Source: Bacillus sp. JCM 19058
GTDB lineage: Bacteria; Bacillota; Bacilli; Bacillales_H; Bacillaceae_D
Assembly: GCA_001310555.1 (NCBI GenBank)
Contig: BAXO01000009.1
Location: 1-64,000, forward strand
Direction of reading: 5' to 3'
DNA: 64,000 nucleotides
Shown here: positions 43,297 to 52,967 of the stretch, in pieces
How positions within the stretch are numbered: position 1 is the first letter of the stretch
Layout: every line of letters begins with the position of its first letter
Position numbers and translations under genes: made by a program
The notes under the pieces: generated by a model
The model's database searches: none
What the model saw: only the letters and a program-made list of their open reading frames with translations
What the model was told of the DNA's origin: nothing

Positions 43297-43351
43297 AGTA
43301 TTTTTTTGAATAACAGGCGATTGGCAGATAGTCTGGTTAGGGGGAACTCAC

Positions 43352-44491
43352 ATGTTAGAGTTTGAAATGGATATGGATCAATTAGCTCAAATTAAAGTAA
43401 TTGGTGTCGGAGGCGGCGGAAGCAATGCAGTTAACCGGATGATTGAAAATGGTCTGCAAGGTGTCGAATTTATTGCCGTAAATACGGATGCTCAGGCTCT
43501 TCATTTGTCAAAAGCCGAAGCCAAGCTTCAGCTCGGTGGCAAGCTGACCCGCGGTCTTGGTGCGGGAGCAAACCCTGAAATTGGGAAAAAAAGCGGCAGA
43601 GGAAAGCAAGGAGCAGCTCGAGGAAGTGTTGCAAGGAGCCGATATGGTATTTATTACTGCTGGCATGGGTGGCGGTACCGGAACAGGAGCCGCTCCGGTC
43701 ATAGCAGAGGTGGCTAAAGAAATCGGCGCCTTAACGGTAGGGGTGGTTACACGCCCGTTCACGTTTGAGGGGAGAAAGCGCTCGACACAGGCAGCAAATG
43801 GTATTAGCGCGCTCAAGGAAAAAGTAGATACATTAATAGTCATTCCCAACGATCGACTGCTGGAGATTGTTGATAAAAATACGCCGATGCTTGAAGCGTT
43901 CCGTGAAGCGGACAATGTTCTTCGCCAAGGCGTACAAGGAATTTCAGATTTAATTGCCGTGCCGGGATTAATTAATCTCGACTTTGCCGATGTTAAGACT
44001 ATCATGAGTGAACGAGGCTCTGCTTTAATGGGAATCGGTATTGCTACTGGTGAAAACCGTGCCTCGGAAGCGGCCAAAAAAAAGCGATTTCCAGTCCGTT
44101 GCTCGAAACATCCGTCGAGGGTGCACAGGGCGTTCTGATGAACATTTCAGGTGGAACAAGCCTCAGCCTCTACGAAGTCCATGAGGCAGCTGAAATCGTT
44201 TCTGCGGCTTCCGATGCCGAGGTGAACATGATTTTTGGTTCAATTATAAACGAGAATTTGAAGGACGAAATTGTCGTTACTGTCATTGCGACCGGTTTTG
44301 ACGATACCGAGGAAAAACCGCAGCGGAAGACACCGTCGATGACAATGCCTAACAAGGCGAGACCGCAAGCAGAACCGGAGGAAAATCAAAAGGAGCAACG
44401 CCACAATCAACAAGCTTCGCAGACGAACGAGCAAATGGATACGCTCGATATTCCTACCTTCCTGCGAAATCGTCGCAATCGTTCGAAGTAA
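43352..44491 (+). CDS. ftsZ: Cell division GTPase FtsZ
   Basis: About 379 residues. Tubulin-like Z-ring protein. GTP-binding: [14 protein letters not shown] and the signature [13 protein letters not shown]7 loop: [11 protein letters not shown]. The C-terminal conserved peptide is [10 protein letters not shown], which binds FtsA and SepF. Two frame breaks: an extra A at 43586-43592, and eight A at 44086-44093 where the family sequence [14 protein letters not shown] needs six (two extra). It ends in a strong terminator; the bpr and bpf genes that follow in B. subtilis are absent. Confidence 0.96.
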
Positions 44492-44508
44492 CGTGTAGGT
44501 CATACTGC

Positions 44509-44546
44509 AAAAAGCACAGCCTAAAAAAAGGCTGTGCTTTTTTTCT
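44509..44546 (+). terminator. ftsZ terminator
   Basis: AAAAAGCACAGCC (44509-44521) pairs with GGCTGTGCTTTTT (44530-44542), followed by more T. Confidence 0.93.
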
Positions 44547-44723
44547 TTTCTTTCACCCAAATTAAGGGCAGCAGGATCCAAACATCGTAGATGCGAGGAG
44601 TCCGTTCTTTTAATCTACGCTTCGTTCAAAATAACTAAGGAATAAATGCTTCGCTTCATGCGTGTAGATGAATTGGAAGGACGAGTGGCCACGGCTGCTT
44701 TTTAAAAGATTAGAAAGTATACA

Positions 44724-44916
44724 ATGTGGCGAAACATAGCCCCATCCAGTGCAGGGCACCCAGCAACGAGCAAACGTCCTTCGTCTCTGTCCAGTTAGGC
44801 AACATCAGTTCCTTTCCCCCTGTGTTTCCTTTATCTCTGCCGGCACTGTCCCATTTGTCTGTTAAGAATAGTTGCTGAATGCTAGAAGCGTCAGCGTTTT
44901 TGGCAATGAAATATTC
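44724..44916. repeat. Intergenic repeat copy A
   Basis: This stretch resembles 48058-48236. Shared pieces in the same order are ATGTGGCG, AGCCC-x-TCCAG-x-GCAG, TCAG-x-TCCTT, TTCCTTTATCTC-x-GCC, TTTGTC-x-GTT and GCGTTTTT. By eye about two thirds of bases match. No coding potential. The rest of 44547-45086, before spoIIGA, holds no gene. Confidence 0.45.
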
Positions 44917-45086
44917 CTTCGTCCCTTGTCCTTATTTCCCATAAGTATTCCCCGATTTCTGATTAGACAGATTCTCTTAAAATCTCTCAAAAATACTACG
45001 AATAGGTCGTCATAAAATGACAGACTTTCAAATAGAATATGGTTATACTTATTCCAAATCAGTAGCCGTGAGTAGAGAGGTTAACA

Positions 45087-46003
45087 ATGATCCTTTACCT
45101 AGACGTCATTTGGTTTCTCAATCTATGTATTGATTTTTTTGCTTATCGCCTTAACAGCTATAGTATTAAAGCGGCCAATATTAAAGTTTCGCTTCGTTTT
45201 GGCAGCTTTATTTGCTTCCCTCATCGTGTTTTTCATGTTTACACCGGCTGCTTCCTTGTTTTACCAGCCTTGGATGAAGCTACTTTATTCCGGAATTATC
45301 GTGCTAATTGCTTTTGGTTATCGGAGAGCTTCGTATTTTTTTTCAAGGAGTGCTCATGTTTTACTTTGTTACATTTATGACGGGAGGTGGGCTTTTTGCG
45401 CTGCACTATTTTTGGCAGACAGAATTGGACATCCTCTCTGGCTTGGCTACGAGTAAAAGCTTCGGGGCGGGAGTGAGCTGGGTGTTTATCATTATCGGTT
45501 TTCCACTCGTCTGGTATTTTTCCAAACAACGCTTCGATGCGGTGGAAGTGAAAAAGATTCAGTACGATCAGCTCGTGGAAGTGGAAATCGAAATAGAGGG
45601 CCGGATCATTAAGATGAAAGGGTTGCTCGATAGCGGAAATCAGCTATATGCTCCGATTTCAAAGGAGCCTGTCATGATTGTCGAAGCTGAATTGCTTAAG
45701 GATGCTTTCGGGAAGAAAGCGATTGAAGAGCTGCTCGCGATAAGCGGGGGGGAGGAAATGGATGCTCAATCAGTACTCATGAAGCGAATGAAGCTCATAC
45801 CTTATCGGGTGATCGGTCAGGCGGCCCCGTTTTTAATTGCATTGAAGCCTGATACCGTCCGGATATTTTATCAACAGCAAACGTTTCAAGCGAAGAAAGT
45901 CCTTGTAGGTTTACAGGATCAGGAGCTCTCTCCAGAAGGAGCCTATCAATCCATTATCCATCCGAAACTAGTGGCCGGCCGCTCGACTGAAAAGCTAGCC
46001 TAA
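45087..46003 (+). CDS. spoIIGA: Pro-sigma-E processing aspartic protease SpoIIGA
   Basis: About 304 residues. Five N-terminal membrane segments (YLDVIWFLNLCIDFLLIALT to about residue 150, read after repair) and a C-terminal aspartic-protease domain with the catalytic Asp in KGLLDSGNQLY. It cleaves the SigE pro-sequence after a SpoIIR signal. Two extra T break the frame: at 45134-45140 and 45336-45343. The ATG at 45087 follows AGAGAGG. It is followed by sigE after 21 bases, the usual operon. Confidence 0.93.
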
Positions 46004-46024
46004 CATTTTGTAAGGGGGAGCAAG

Positions 46025-46740
46025 ATGATTAAATTTAAAATAACTCTGTTCTGGTACCGTTTAATGCATCGTCTCGGAATGAAAGCCGATGAAATTTATT
46101 ACATAGGGGGAAGTGAAGCGTTGCCTCCACCTTTGTCAAAAGAAGAAGAGGCGGTTCTTTTGAAAAAAAATTGCCGAGTGGCGACAAAGCGGTCCGCTCG
46201 ATGTTAATTGAACGTAATTTACGACTAGTCGTCTATATTGCGAGAAGTTCGAAAACACAGGGATAAACATTGAGGATTTAATTAGCATTGGGACAATCGG
46301 TTTAATTAAAGCGGTCAATACCTTTAACCCTGAAAAGAAAATTAAGCTAGCGACCTACGCGTCTCGCTGTATTGAGAATGAAATTTTAATGTATTTAAGA
46401 CGAAATAATAAAACTCGTTCAGAGGTTTCCTTCGATGAACCGTTAAATATTGATTGGGACGGAAATGAATTGCTGCTTTCCGATGTCCTTGGAACAGATG
46501 ACGATATTATTACGAAGGGGATCGAGGAGAAGGTCGATCGCAAGCTGCTCGTGAAAGCATTGTACACGTTAAGTCCGCGTGAAAAGCAAATTATGGAGCT
46601 TCGCTTCGGCCTCGCCGGTGAGGAAGAAAAAAACGCAAAAGGATGTTGCCGATTTGCTCGGTATTTCGCAGTCTTATATTTCGCGCCTCGAAAAGAGAAT
46701 CATTAAACGGCTACAAAAGGAATTCAATAAAATGGTTTAA
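46025..46740 (+). CDS. sigE: RNA polymerase sigma-E factor (pro-form), mother cell
   Basis: About 238 residues. Sporulation sigma factor of the early mother cell. The pro-sequence region is followed by [17 protein letters not shown], region 2 ([20 protein letters not shown]) and region 4 ([19 protein letters not shown]). Three breaks: eight A at 46163-46170 where LLKKLPSGD needs six, an A missing near 46240 (restoring [12 protein letters not shown]), and an extra A near 46628-46634 (restoring [13 protein letters not shown]). Confidence 0.95.
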
Positions 46741-46795
46741 AATTTCGTTAGATGCAATAAAAAATATTTTTAAGCCAATTTCGTTGTCATGACAA

Positions 46796-46846
46796 GCACA
46801 AGCCTGTTGCAAGAGATCTCCTGCAACAGGCTTGTGCATATTTTTT
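46796..46846 (+). terminator. Strong terminator between sigE and sigG
   Basis: GCACAAGCCTGTTGCA (46796-46811) and its perfect complement (46822-46837) form a 16-bp stem; six T follow at 46841-46846. It would insulate sigG from the spoIIGA-sigE transcript. Confidence 0.93.
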
Positions 46847-46901
46847 CCTGCCGAGGAGATACTTTATTTTGACATCATCTCCCACATTAGGAGGGAAAGA
46901 A

Positions 46902-47685
46902 TTGACACGAAATAAAGTAGAAATTTGCGGTGTAGATACATCAAAATTGCCTGTTTTGAAAAACACAGAAATGAGGGAATTATTCAAGCAGCTTCAAAGT
47001 GGAGAGCTAAGCGCACGCGAAAAGCTTGTCAATGGAAACTTGCGTCTTGTCCTAAGTGTGATTCAGCGTTTTAACAATCGTGGAGAATATGTCGATGATC
47101 TGTTTCAGGTCGGTTGCATCGGATTAATGAAGTCGATTGATAATTTTGATTTAAGCCAGAACGTCAAATTTTCTACATATGCAGTCCCAATGATTATTGG
47201 AGAAATTCGCAGGTACCTACGCATAATAACCCGATTCGGGTGTCGCGTTCCTTGCGCGACATTGCTTATAAAGCGTTGCAAGTGCGTGACCAATTAATGG
47301 CTGAAAAGAAAAGGGAAAGTGAGCCAACCGTTCAGGAAATCGCCAAGGTTCTTGAAGTCCCAAAAGAGGATGTTGTTTTCGCGCTTGACGCTATTCAGGA
47401 TCCCGTTTCTTTGTTTGAACCGATTTATAATGATGGTGGGGATCCGATTTTTGTTATGGATCAAATTAGCGATGAACGAAACAAAGATACGAATTGGATT
47501 GACGAAATCGCATTAAAGGAAGCAATGGTCCGTCTGAACGATCGCGAGAAGCTCATTCTAAATATGAGGTTTTTCGAAGGCAAAACGCAAATGGAGGTTG
47601 CGATGAAATCGGCATATCTCAAGCACAGGTGTCAAGGCTTGAAAAAGGAGCTATCCAGCAAATGAACAAGCATGCGAAAAGCTAG
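46902..47685 (+). CDS. sigG: RNA polymerase sigma-G factor, forespore
   Basis: About 261 residues. Late forespore sigma factor. Near-canonical N-terminus VEICGVDTSKLPVLKN, region 2 (RGEYVDDLFQVGCIGLMKSI) and region 4 (EIGISQAQVSRLEK). The start is TTG at 46902 behind AGGAGGG. Two missing bases: one near 47224 (restoring RRYLRDNNPIRVSRSL) and a G near 47604 (restoring EVADEIGISQAQ). Both sites are in short runs. Confidence 0.95.
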
Positions 47686-47843
47686 GACAAGGTATGAATT
47701 GCAAAGCCGAGAACATGCGATGATTACGAAAGCACGACGGTGGCTTCTCGCAGAGCTTTTATTTAAAGGTAGTGAAGGGAAGCCGTGTTAATGCATCGCA
47801 GGAACCGAAAAAATAAGCGACAGAAATTTTTGAATTAGCAATG

Positions 47844-47886
47844 ATCCACCTGGAAGGGGCGTATGCGCCTTCTAGGTGGATGTTTT
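47844..47886 (+). terminator. Terminator-like hairpin downstream of sigG
   Basis: ATCCACCTGGAAGG (47844-47857) pairs with CCTTCTAGGTGGAT (47868-47881, one G-U), followed by GTTTT. It lies 160 bases beyond the sigG stop; positions 47686-48395 contain no gene. Confidence 0.75.
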
Positions 47887-48057
47887 GCTTTAGATACGCC
47901 TAATGGAGCGGGCGATTTTTCCTGAAGTGGACATGAACGGATGCAACCCCCTTCGCGCTGGAGCGAACAAGAACTTAGAAGTGGGCGAGTTTGAGCTCGT
48001 TCAAAACGAGTTCAATCCCCTGAACCCAGGTAAAGTAGCCTCTTAAGGAAGCATAAA

Positions 48058-48236
48058 ATGTGGCGTGAATGATATTTTAAACAAGCAAAGCCCTGTCCAG
48101 CGCAGAAGGCTCCATCTAGAAAAGATTCCTTTGTCCTGTGCGATTAGTCAGCCTTCAGCTCCTTCCGCCCCTATGCTTCCTTTATCTCCGCCCGTCAGTT
48201 TGTCCGTTGCTAAACGGGCGTCTTCGCGTTTTTATC
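48058..48236. repeat. Intergenic repeat copy B
   Basis: Diverged copy of 44724-44916 (see there for shared blocks). It lies between the sigG terminator and ylmC, so the two copies flank the spoIIGA-sigE-sigG block in the same orientation. Confidence 0.45.
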
Positions 48237-48395
48237 CGACCATGTCGCGTGGTCTACCCGATTTTTTTTGCTAGGGGGCTCATGCTTTGCTGGAGTGGAC
48301 GCATAATGTGCTCTTTTATAAAGCCGCTCATATATTGGGCTAACTTGTGCATATAGTAGTACAGGATCGATTATGCGAAAGAGGTGGGCACCTTG

Positions 48396-48687
48396 ATGAA
48401 AATATCGGATTTGCAGGCAAAAGACATTGTGAACATGGAAAGCGGCAAACGGCTCGGCCATTTAACCGATATAGATATTAATTTAGCAACCGGTCAAATT
48501 GAGGCGATGATTATTAACAGTTCCGGTAAAGTGATGGGTTTTTTTTAATAGAGGCGAAGAAGAAGTTGTCATTCCGTGGAAAAATATTGTCAAAATCGGT
48601 TCGGATGTCATTTTAGTCGAAGTTCCGGAATCGTTTCGCCAGGTGAAAACCGGTTTTGGGCAGCAATCGACAATAAAGAGGCGTTAA
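48396..48687 (+). CDS. ylmC: PRC-barrel family protein YlmC
   Basis: About 97 residues. PRC-barrel fold as in the YlmC/YmxH family: MKISDLQAKDIVNMESGKR, then VVIPWKNIVKIGSDVILVE. Members are small, often sporulation-linked, function unclear. Eight T at 48539-48546 break the frame; the family-like GKVMGFFNRGEEEV needs six (or nine). The start follows GAGGTGG; a TTG one codon earlier is also possible. ylmD starts 115 bases later. Confidence 0.83.
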
Positions 48688-48802
48688 AAGGAGGAAGAAA
48701 GTCGTTTCTTGCTAAGCTTCATTTATGGTAAACTATATGTAAATGATAGTCCTTCCTATCAAGAAAGTAGGAAACGGGATGCGATGGATAGGAGAGAAAT
48801 AA

Positions 48803-49647
48803 ATGAGTTCCCATGAGCCTTTTGTAGTAAAGGAGGAAAGCTACTTGCTTCTCCGTGAATGGCAGGAGCAAGAGCCACACCTAGTTGCCGGGTTTTCGAC
48901 TCGATTCGGTGGAGTCAGCGAAGCGCCGTTTGCATCAATGAACCTCGCGTTTCATGTTGATGATCAGGAGCAGAATGTGGTTCAAAATCGCCAGCTTTTA
49001 GCCGCTCGTCTAGGCTTTCCGGTTGAGCAGTGGTAGGGACGGAACAAGTACACCAGGCAGCTATTCAAAAGGTCGATCGGAAAGATGCCGGTAAAGGTGC
49101 TTTATCTTTTGAAACTGCTCTGAAAGCGACGGACGGGATGTATACAAAAGAGGAAGATTTGTTGTTAACTAGCCTCTATGCTGATTGTGTTCCGCTTTAT
49201 TTTTGGGCACCAACCGCTCAGTTGATCGGACTCGCTCACGCCGGCTGGCAAGGCACTATTGCTCTAATCGGACCAAAAATGATCCGAAAATGGCAGGATG
49301 AGGAACGAGTATCGGCATCAGACATACATGTCGCCATTGGACCTTGCATTAGTCAGGCTGCCTATGAGGTGGATGATCGCGTGATCGAACGCATCAAGCA
49401 AGCGTGTGATTCCACAACGGCCGAAGCGTGCTACCGACCAAATAAGCACGGTCGCTATCAATTGGATCTTCGTGAATTAAATCGACGACTACTCATTCAA
49501 TCCGGCGTACGTGCCGCTCAGATCTCGACGACTTCCTTATGTACAGCCAAAGAGCTCTCCTTTTATTCTCATCGGCAAGAAAAGGGAAAAACTGGACGAA
49601 TGATGAGCTTTATTGGCAGAAGCAAAAGGAAGAAAGGAGGGAACTGA
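48803..49647 (+). CDS. ylmD: Peptidoglycan editing factor PgeF / laccase-domain protein YlmD
   Basis: About 281 residues. Multicopper-polyphenol-oxidase-like domain with zinc/copper ligands in SLYADCVPLYF, GLAHAGWQGT and AIGPCISQAAYEV. Family members act on purine nucleosides or as PgeF hydrolase removing misincorporated L-Ser from muropeptide precursors. One G is missing near 49034; adding it joins VEQW to VGTEQVHQ. It overlaps nothing; ylmE starts two bases after the stop. Confidence 0.88.
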
Positions 49648-49648
49648 A

Positions 49649-50336
49649 GTGACGATTGCAGCACGCCTTCAGCAAATAAAGGCAAACATCGCTAACATTT
49701 GTAACGAATCCGGGCGAGATCCAGCAGCCGTTCATATTATTGGAGTTACGAAATACGCCAACCTTGAAACGACAAAGGCTGCACTCGATGCCGGAATTAC
49801 ACATATTGGAGAAAATCGAGTCGAAAGTGCAATGGTAAAATGGGATCAATTAAATGACCGTGGCACTTGGCACTTTATCGGCTCACTTCAATCAAAAAAA
49901 AGTAAGAAAGATGATTGGGAAATTTGATTATATTCATTCCTTGGATCGCCTCTCTCTCGCAGAAGAGCTGGACAAGCGTTCCAATGGTGAAAAGGTTCGC
50001 TGTTTTGTTCAGGTCAATGTATCTGGCGAGGAATCAAAAGCAGGAATCGCGCCAAAGGATACTTTACGATTCATTCAATCTCTTGAAAGCTACAAATCGC
50101 TTGAAATCGTTGGATTAATGACAATGGCCCCCTTTGAGGCCGATCCTGAACGAACGCGTCCGGTTTTTCGCGGGCTCCGGGAATTAAGGGATGAAATTCG
50201 TTCCTATCAAATGCCCGCTGCCCCTTGTGAAGAGCTCTCGATGGGCATGTCCAATGATTATCATATCGCCTTGCAGGAAGGAGCGACGTTCATTCGAATC
50301 GGTTCCGCGTTAATCGGCAACGATGGCGACAATTGA
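49649..50336 (+). CDS. ylmE: YggS family pyridoxal phosphate homeostasis protein YlmE
   Basis: About 229 residues. PLP-binding protein with the lysine in IIGVTKYA, then GENRVESAMVKW, WHFIGSLQSKKV (after repair) and LSMGMSNDY. Family members keep free PLP and amino-acid pools in balance. One extra A at 49894-49901 breaks the frame after GSLQS. The GTG start follows AAAGGAGGG. Confidence 0.9.
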
Positions 50337-50355
50337 GTAAGGAGGAGAGACTGCA

Positions 50356-50790
50356 GTGGGGATGAAAAGTAAATTTAAACGCTTTTTTTGAAATGGAGGA
50401 TGACGTTCAGGAATACGAAGAGTATGTTGACGAGCCTGTAGACAATCAGCAGCCAAGGCAGCCTTCCGGAAGCCAGACGGCCAAACAGTCGCAAAACGTC
50501 GTCAGCCTCCAAAGTGTTCAAAAAGGAGCTAAAGTCATTCTGTTAGAACCCCGCACGTATGAAGAAGCCCAGGAAATCGCTGACCATCTGAAAAATCGTA
50601 AGGCTGTCATCATTAATTTACAGCGGCTCTCGCGGGATCAGGCAAAGAGAGTAGTCGATTTTTGAGCGGAACAGTGTATGCTATTGGAGGAGATATTCAG
50701 AAATTAGGGTCCAATATTTTTCTCTGTACCGCAGATAATGTTGATGTTTCGGGAACAATAACAGAAATGATGCAAGGGCAATATGAATAA
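50356..50790 (+). CDS. sepF: Cell division protein SepF
   Basis: About 145 residues. Membrane-binding helix [13 protein letters not shown], an acidic/Gln-rich linker, and the SepF core ([37 protein letters not shown] after repair). SepF polymerises into rings that bundle FtsZ and is a second membrane anchor. Two breaks: an extra T at 50383-50389 and a missing T near 50662, after which the ending is [12 protein letters not shown] at 50790. Confidence 0.93.
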
Positions 50791-50814
50791 TGTCTCTGTA
50801 AGGTGGTGAAAAAA

Positions 50815-51069
50815 ATGCACACAATCGGGCAATTAATTATAACAGCGATGTCCATCTATTCTTTTTTAATTATTATTTACATTTTAATGTCGTGGTTTCC
50901 AGGTTCACGCGATACGACCTTCGGGCAATTTCTAGGTTCGATTGTCGAGCCTTACCTCGAACCGTTCAGGCGATTTATTCCACCGCTTGGGATGCTTGAT
51001 TTATCTCCGCTTGTAGCGATTATTATTCTTGGTTTGGCGCAAAGCGGTGTTCGGGCGATATTCTTTTAA
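50815..51069 (+). CDS. ylmG: YggT family membrane protein YlmG
   Basis: 84 residues, two membrane segments (about residues 5-26 and 62-80) with the YggT loop SWFPGSRDT and EPYLEPFRRFIPPLG between them. Frame intact. Start at ATG 50815 with AAGGTGG upstream. In other organisms YggT proteins influence division and osmotic tolerance. It lies between sepF and ylmH, as in B. subtilis. Confidence 0.88.
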   Translation: MHTIGQLIITAMSIYSFLIIIYILMSWFPGSRDTTFGQFLGSIVEPYLEPFRRFIPPLGMLDLSPLVAIIILGLAQSGVRAIFF

Positions 51070-51100
51070 ATAAAAATAATCGTTAAACAATGATGAAAGA

Positions 51101-51884
51101 GTGAAGACCATTAGCATATACCAACATTTCCGACCGGAGGAACGAACGTTTGTCGATCAAGTTCTGGAATGGAAGGAAGAGGCGGCTGTAAGGCATCAAG
51201 TGCGGCTCACCGACTTTCTGAATCCGCGTGAAGCAGAGATTATGAAGCTTGTTATCGGTCACGACGATGAGCTAATTTGCTCTTTTTGGGGTGGGGCAGA
51301 ACAGGCCGAACGGGTTCGAGCTACCTTGCTCCTTTTTATTTGTCAACAGAGGAAGGCTCGTTTCAGCTAACGCTGTTTTCAATAGAATACGCACGTAAAT
51401 TTTTTTTCATTAGAACATCGTGATATTCTCGGTGCGCTAATGAATATCGGCTTAAAGCGGGAAAAATTCGGTGACATTGCTATTTCCCCTGACAAGGCCC
51501 AACTTATAGTCGCTTCAGAGATTGCAGACTACGTTCAGTTGAATGTTACGGCAATCGGCAAAGCGCCGGTACGGTTTGAGCCAATCGATTTTTCGAAGTA
51601 CATAATAACGCCGGAACGCTGGGAGGAGGATACTACTACCGTCACCTCCCTTCGGCTGGATACGATCGTTGCCAACCTATACCGAATTTCCAGGGGGAAA
51701 GCTGCACCTTTAATCGAAAATGGTCTTGTGAAGGTGAATTGGAAAGTCATCGTCCAGCCATCTTTTTTTCATTCAGGAAGGTGACCATCTATCCGTTCGT
51801 GGGTATGGGAGAAGCAAAGTTACCGCTGTAACGGGGAAAACGAAAAAGGGAAAGCTGAGAGTTGAATACGCTAAAAGGAAATGA
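51101..51884 (+). CDS. ylmH: RNA-binding protein YlmH (S4 domain)
   Basis: About 261 residues. N-terminal IYQHFRPEERTFVDQVLEW, central domain, and a C-terminal S4 domain (SLRLDTIVANLYRISRGKA). YlmH binds stalled 50S subunits carrying peptidyl-tRNA and takes part in ribosome rescue in B. subtilis. Three breaks: a C missing near 51335 (restoring LLPFYLSTEEGSFQ), an extra T near 51399-51406 (restoring RKFFSLEHRDILG) and an extra T at 51763-51769 (restoring PSFFIQEGDHLSVRG). The start site is weak. Confidence 0.88.
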
Positions 51885-52035
51885 TTTCCGACAAAGAAAA
51901 AAAAGGAATTTTTCTATCTTTGTCGAATTAACACTACTAACGTGTTCTAAATAAGGCGTTCGCCTGCGCTTTTAGCGAACGAGGCTTAGAGCAAAAAGAT
52001 TAGTGATTGAAGCTATAAAACGGAGGTGGCAATTT

Positions 52036-52537
52036 ATGCCATTAAGTCCATTGGACATTCATAACAAAGAGTTTACGCGTGGGTTTCGCGGTTACGATGA
52101 AGATGAAGTTAACGAATTTCTCGATCAGATTATTAAGGATTATGAAACGGTCCTACGCGAAAAAAAAGAACCTGTTCGAAAAAGTAAATGAGCTGGACGA
52201 AAAGCTAGAGCACTTTAAAAACATCGAGGAAACCTTGAATAAATCGATTCTTGTGGCTCAAGAATCAGCTGAGGAAGTGCGGCGAAATGCGCAAAAGGAA
52301 GCTCAGCTCATCGTGAAAGAGGCCGAAAAGAATGCCGATCGGATCATTAACGATGCTCTGACAAAATCACGAAAAGTAATGGTAGAAATGGAAGAGCTGA
52401 AAAAGCAAGCCTCCGTTTATAAAATGCGTTTTAAAATGCTCATTGAAGCTCAGCTGGAAATGCTGCAAACGGACGATTGGGATCAATTTACGGAGGAAGA
52501 AGAGGAAGAGGACGTCATGTATGAAGAGCGAGCATAG
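52036..52537 (+). CDS. divIVA: Septum site/pole protein DivIVA
   Basis: About 167 residues. N-terminal lipid-binding domain LDIHNKEFTRGFRGYDEDEV, then coiled coils (VNELDEKLEHF; QESAEEVRRNAQKEAQ) and an acidic tail. It marks negatively curved membranes and recruits MinJ and other polar proteins. One extra A at 52160-52167 breaks the frame at residue 43; with seven A it reads REKKNLFEKVNE. ATG at 52036 follows GGAGGTGG. Confidence 0.93.
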
Positions 52538-52602
52538 GCTTTAGCTTACTTGCAAATGCTGACAAGGACAGGCAGGCGTATAATCGCTGCTGCTAAACAG
52601 GC

Positions 52603-52631
52603 TTGCAACAGGGCTGTCGCTCGCTTATAAT
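52603..52631 (+). promoter_or_regulatory. Sigma-A-type promoter for the ileS leader
   Basis: TTGCAA (52603-52608) and TATAAT (52626-52631) with a 17-base spacer, directly upstream of the T-box leader. Confidence 0.75.
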
Positions 52632-52639
52632 AATAAAAT

Positions 52640-52902
52640 CAACTGGATCACTTAAGATGTTAACCGGGAAAGTACAAAATGTGAACTGTGACAAGCGAGT
52701 CAGGGATGGTGGGAGCCTGAACATAGCTCATTTTGGAAAATCACCCGTTAGTCTTGCACCGAAATATAAAGCATTATAAAGTAGGCTGCAACGATTCATT
52801 CGCGTTACGAATGGTAGAGTGGAAAGGGATTCGACCTTTTCATTAGGGTGGTACCACGGGTAAGTCTTCTCGTCCCTATTTTGGGATGGAAGGCTTTTTT
52901 TT
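52640..52902 (+). ncRNA. T-box leader of ileS, isoleucine specifier AUC
   Basis: The T-box sequence AGGGTGGTACCACGGG lies at 52845-52860 and is followed by a terminator (stem around 52866-52891, T run 52894-52902). Stem I is visible: CAAAATG near 52673 pairs with CATTTTG near 52729, with the distal loop GGGATGGTGGGAGCC between. The specifier loop GGAAAATCACC carries ATC at 52740-52742, an isoleucine codon, fitting ileS downstream. Uncharged tRNA-Ile would bind and prevent termination. Confidence 0.93.
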
Positions 52903-52967
52903 GTGAAATAATTTATTGCTTTAGCGTCTTTGTTAGCAAGGAGGCTAAAAAGCTAGGAGGTTAAACG

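Noticed and set aside
43508..44077. 189-codon open frame antisense to ftsZ
   Set aside because: Low-complexity Ser/Pro/Ala composition, no ribosome-binding site; shadow of the conserved ftsZ frame.
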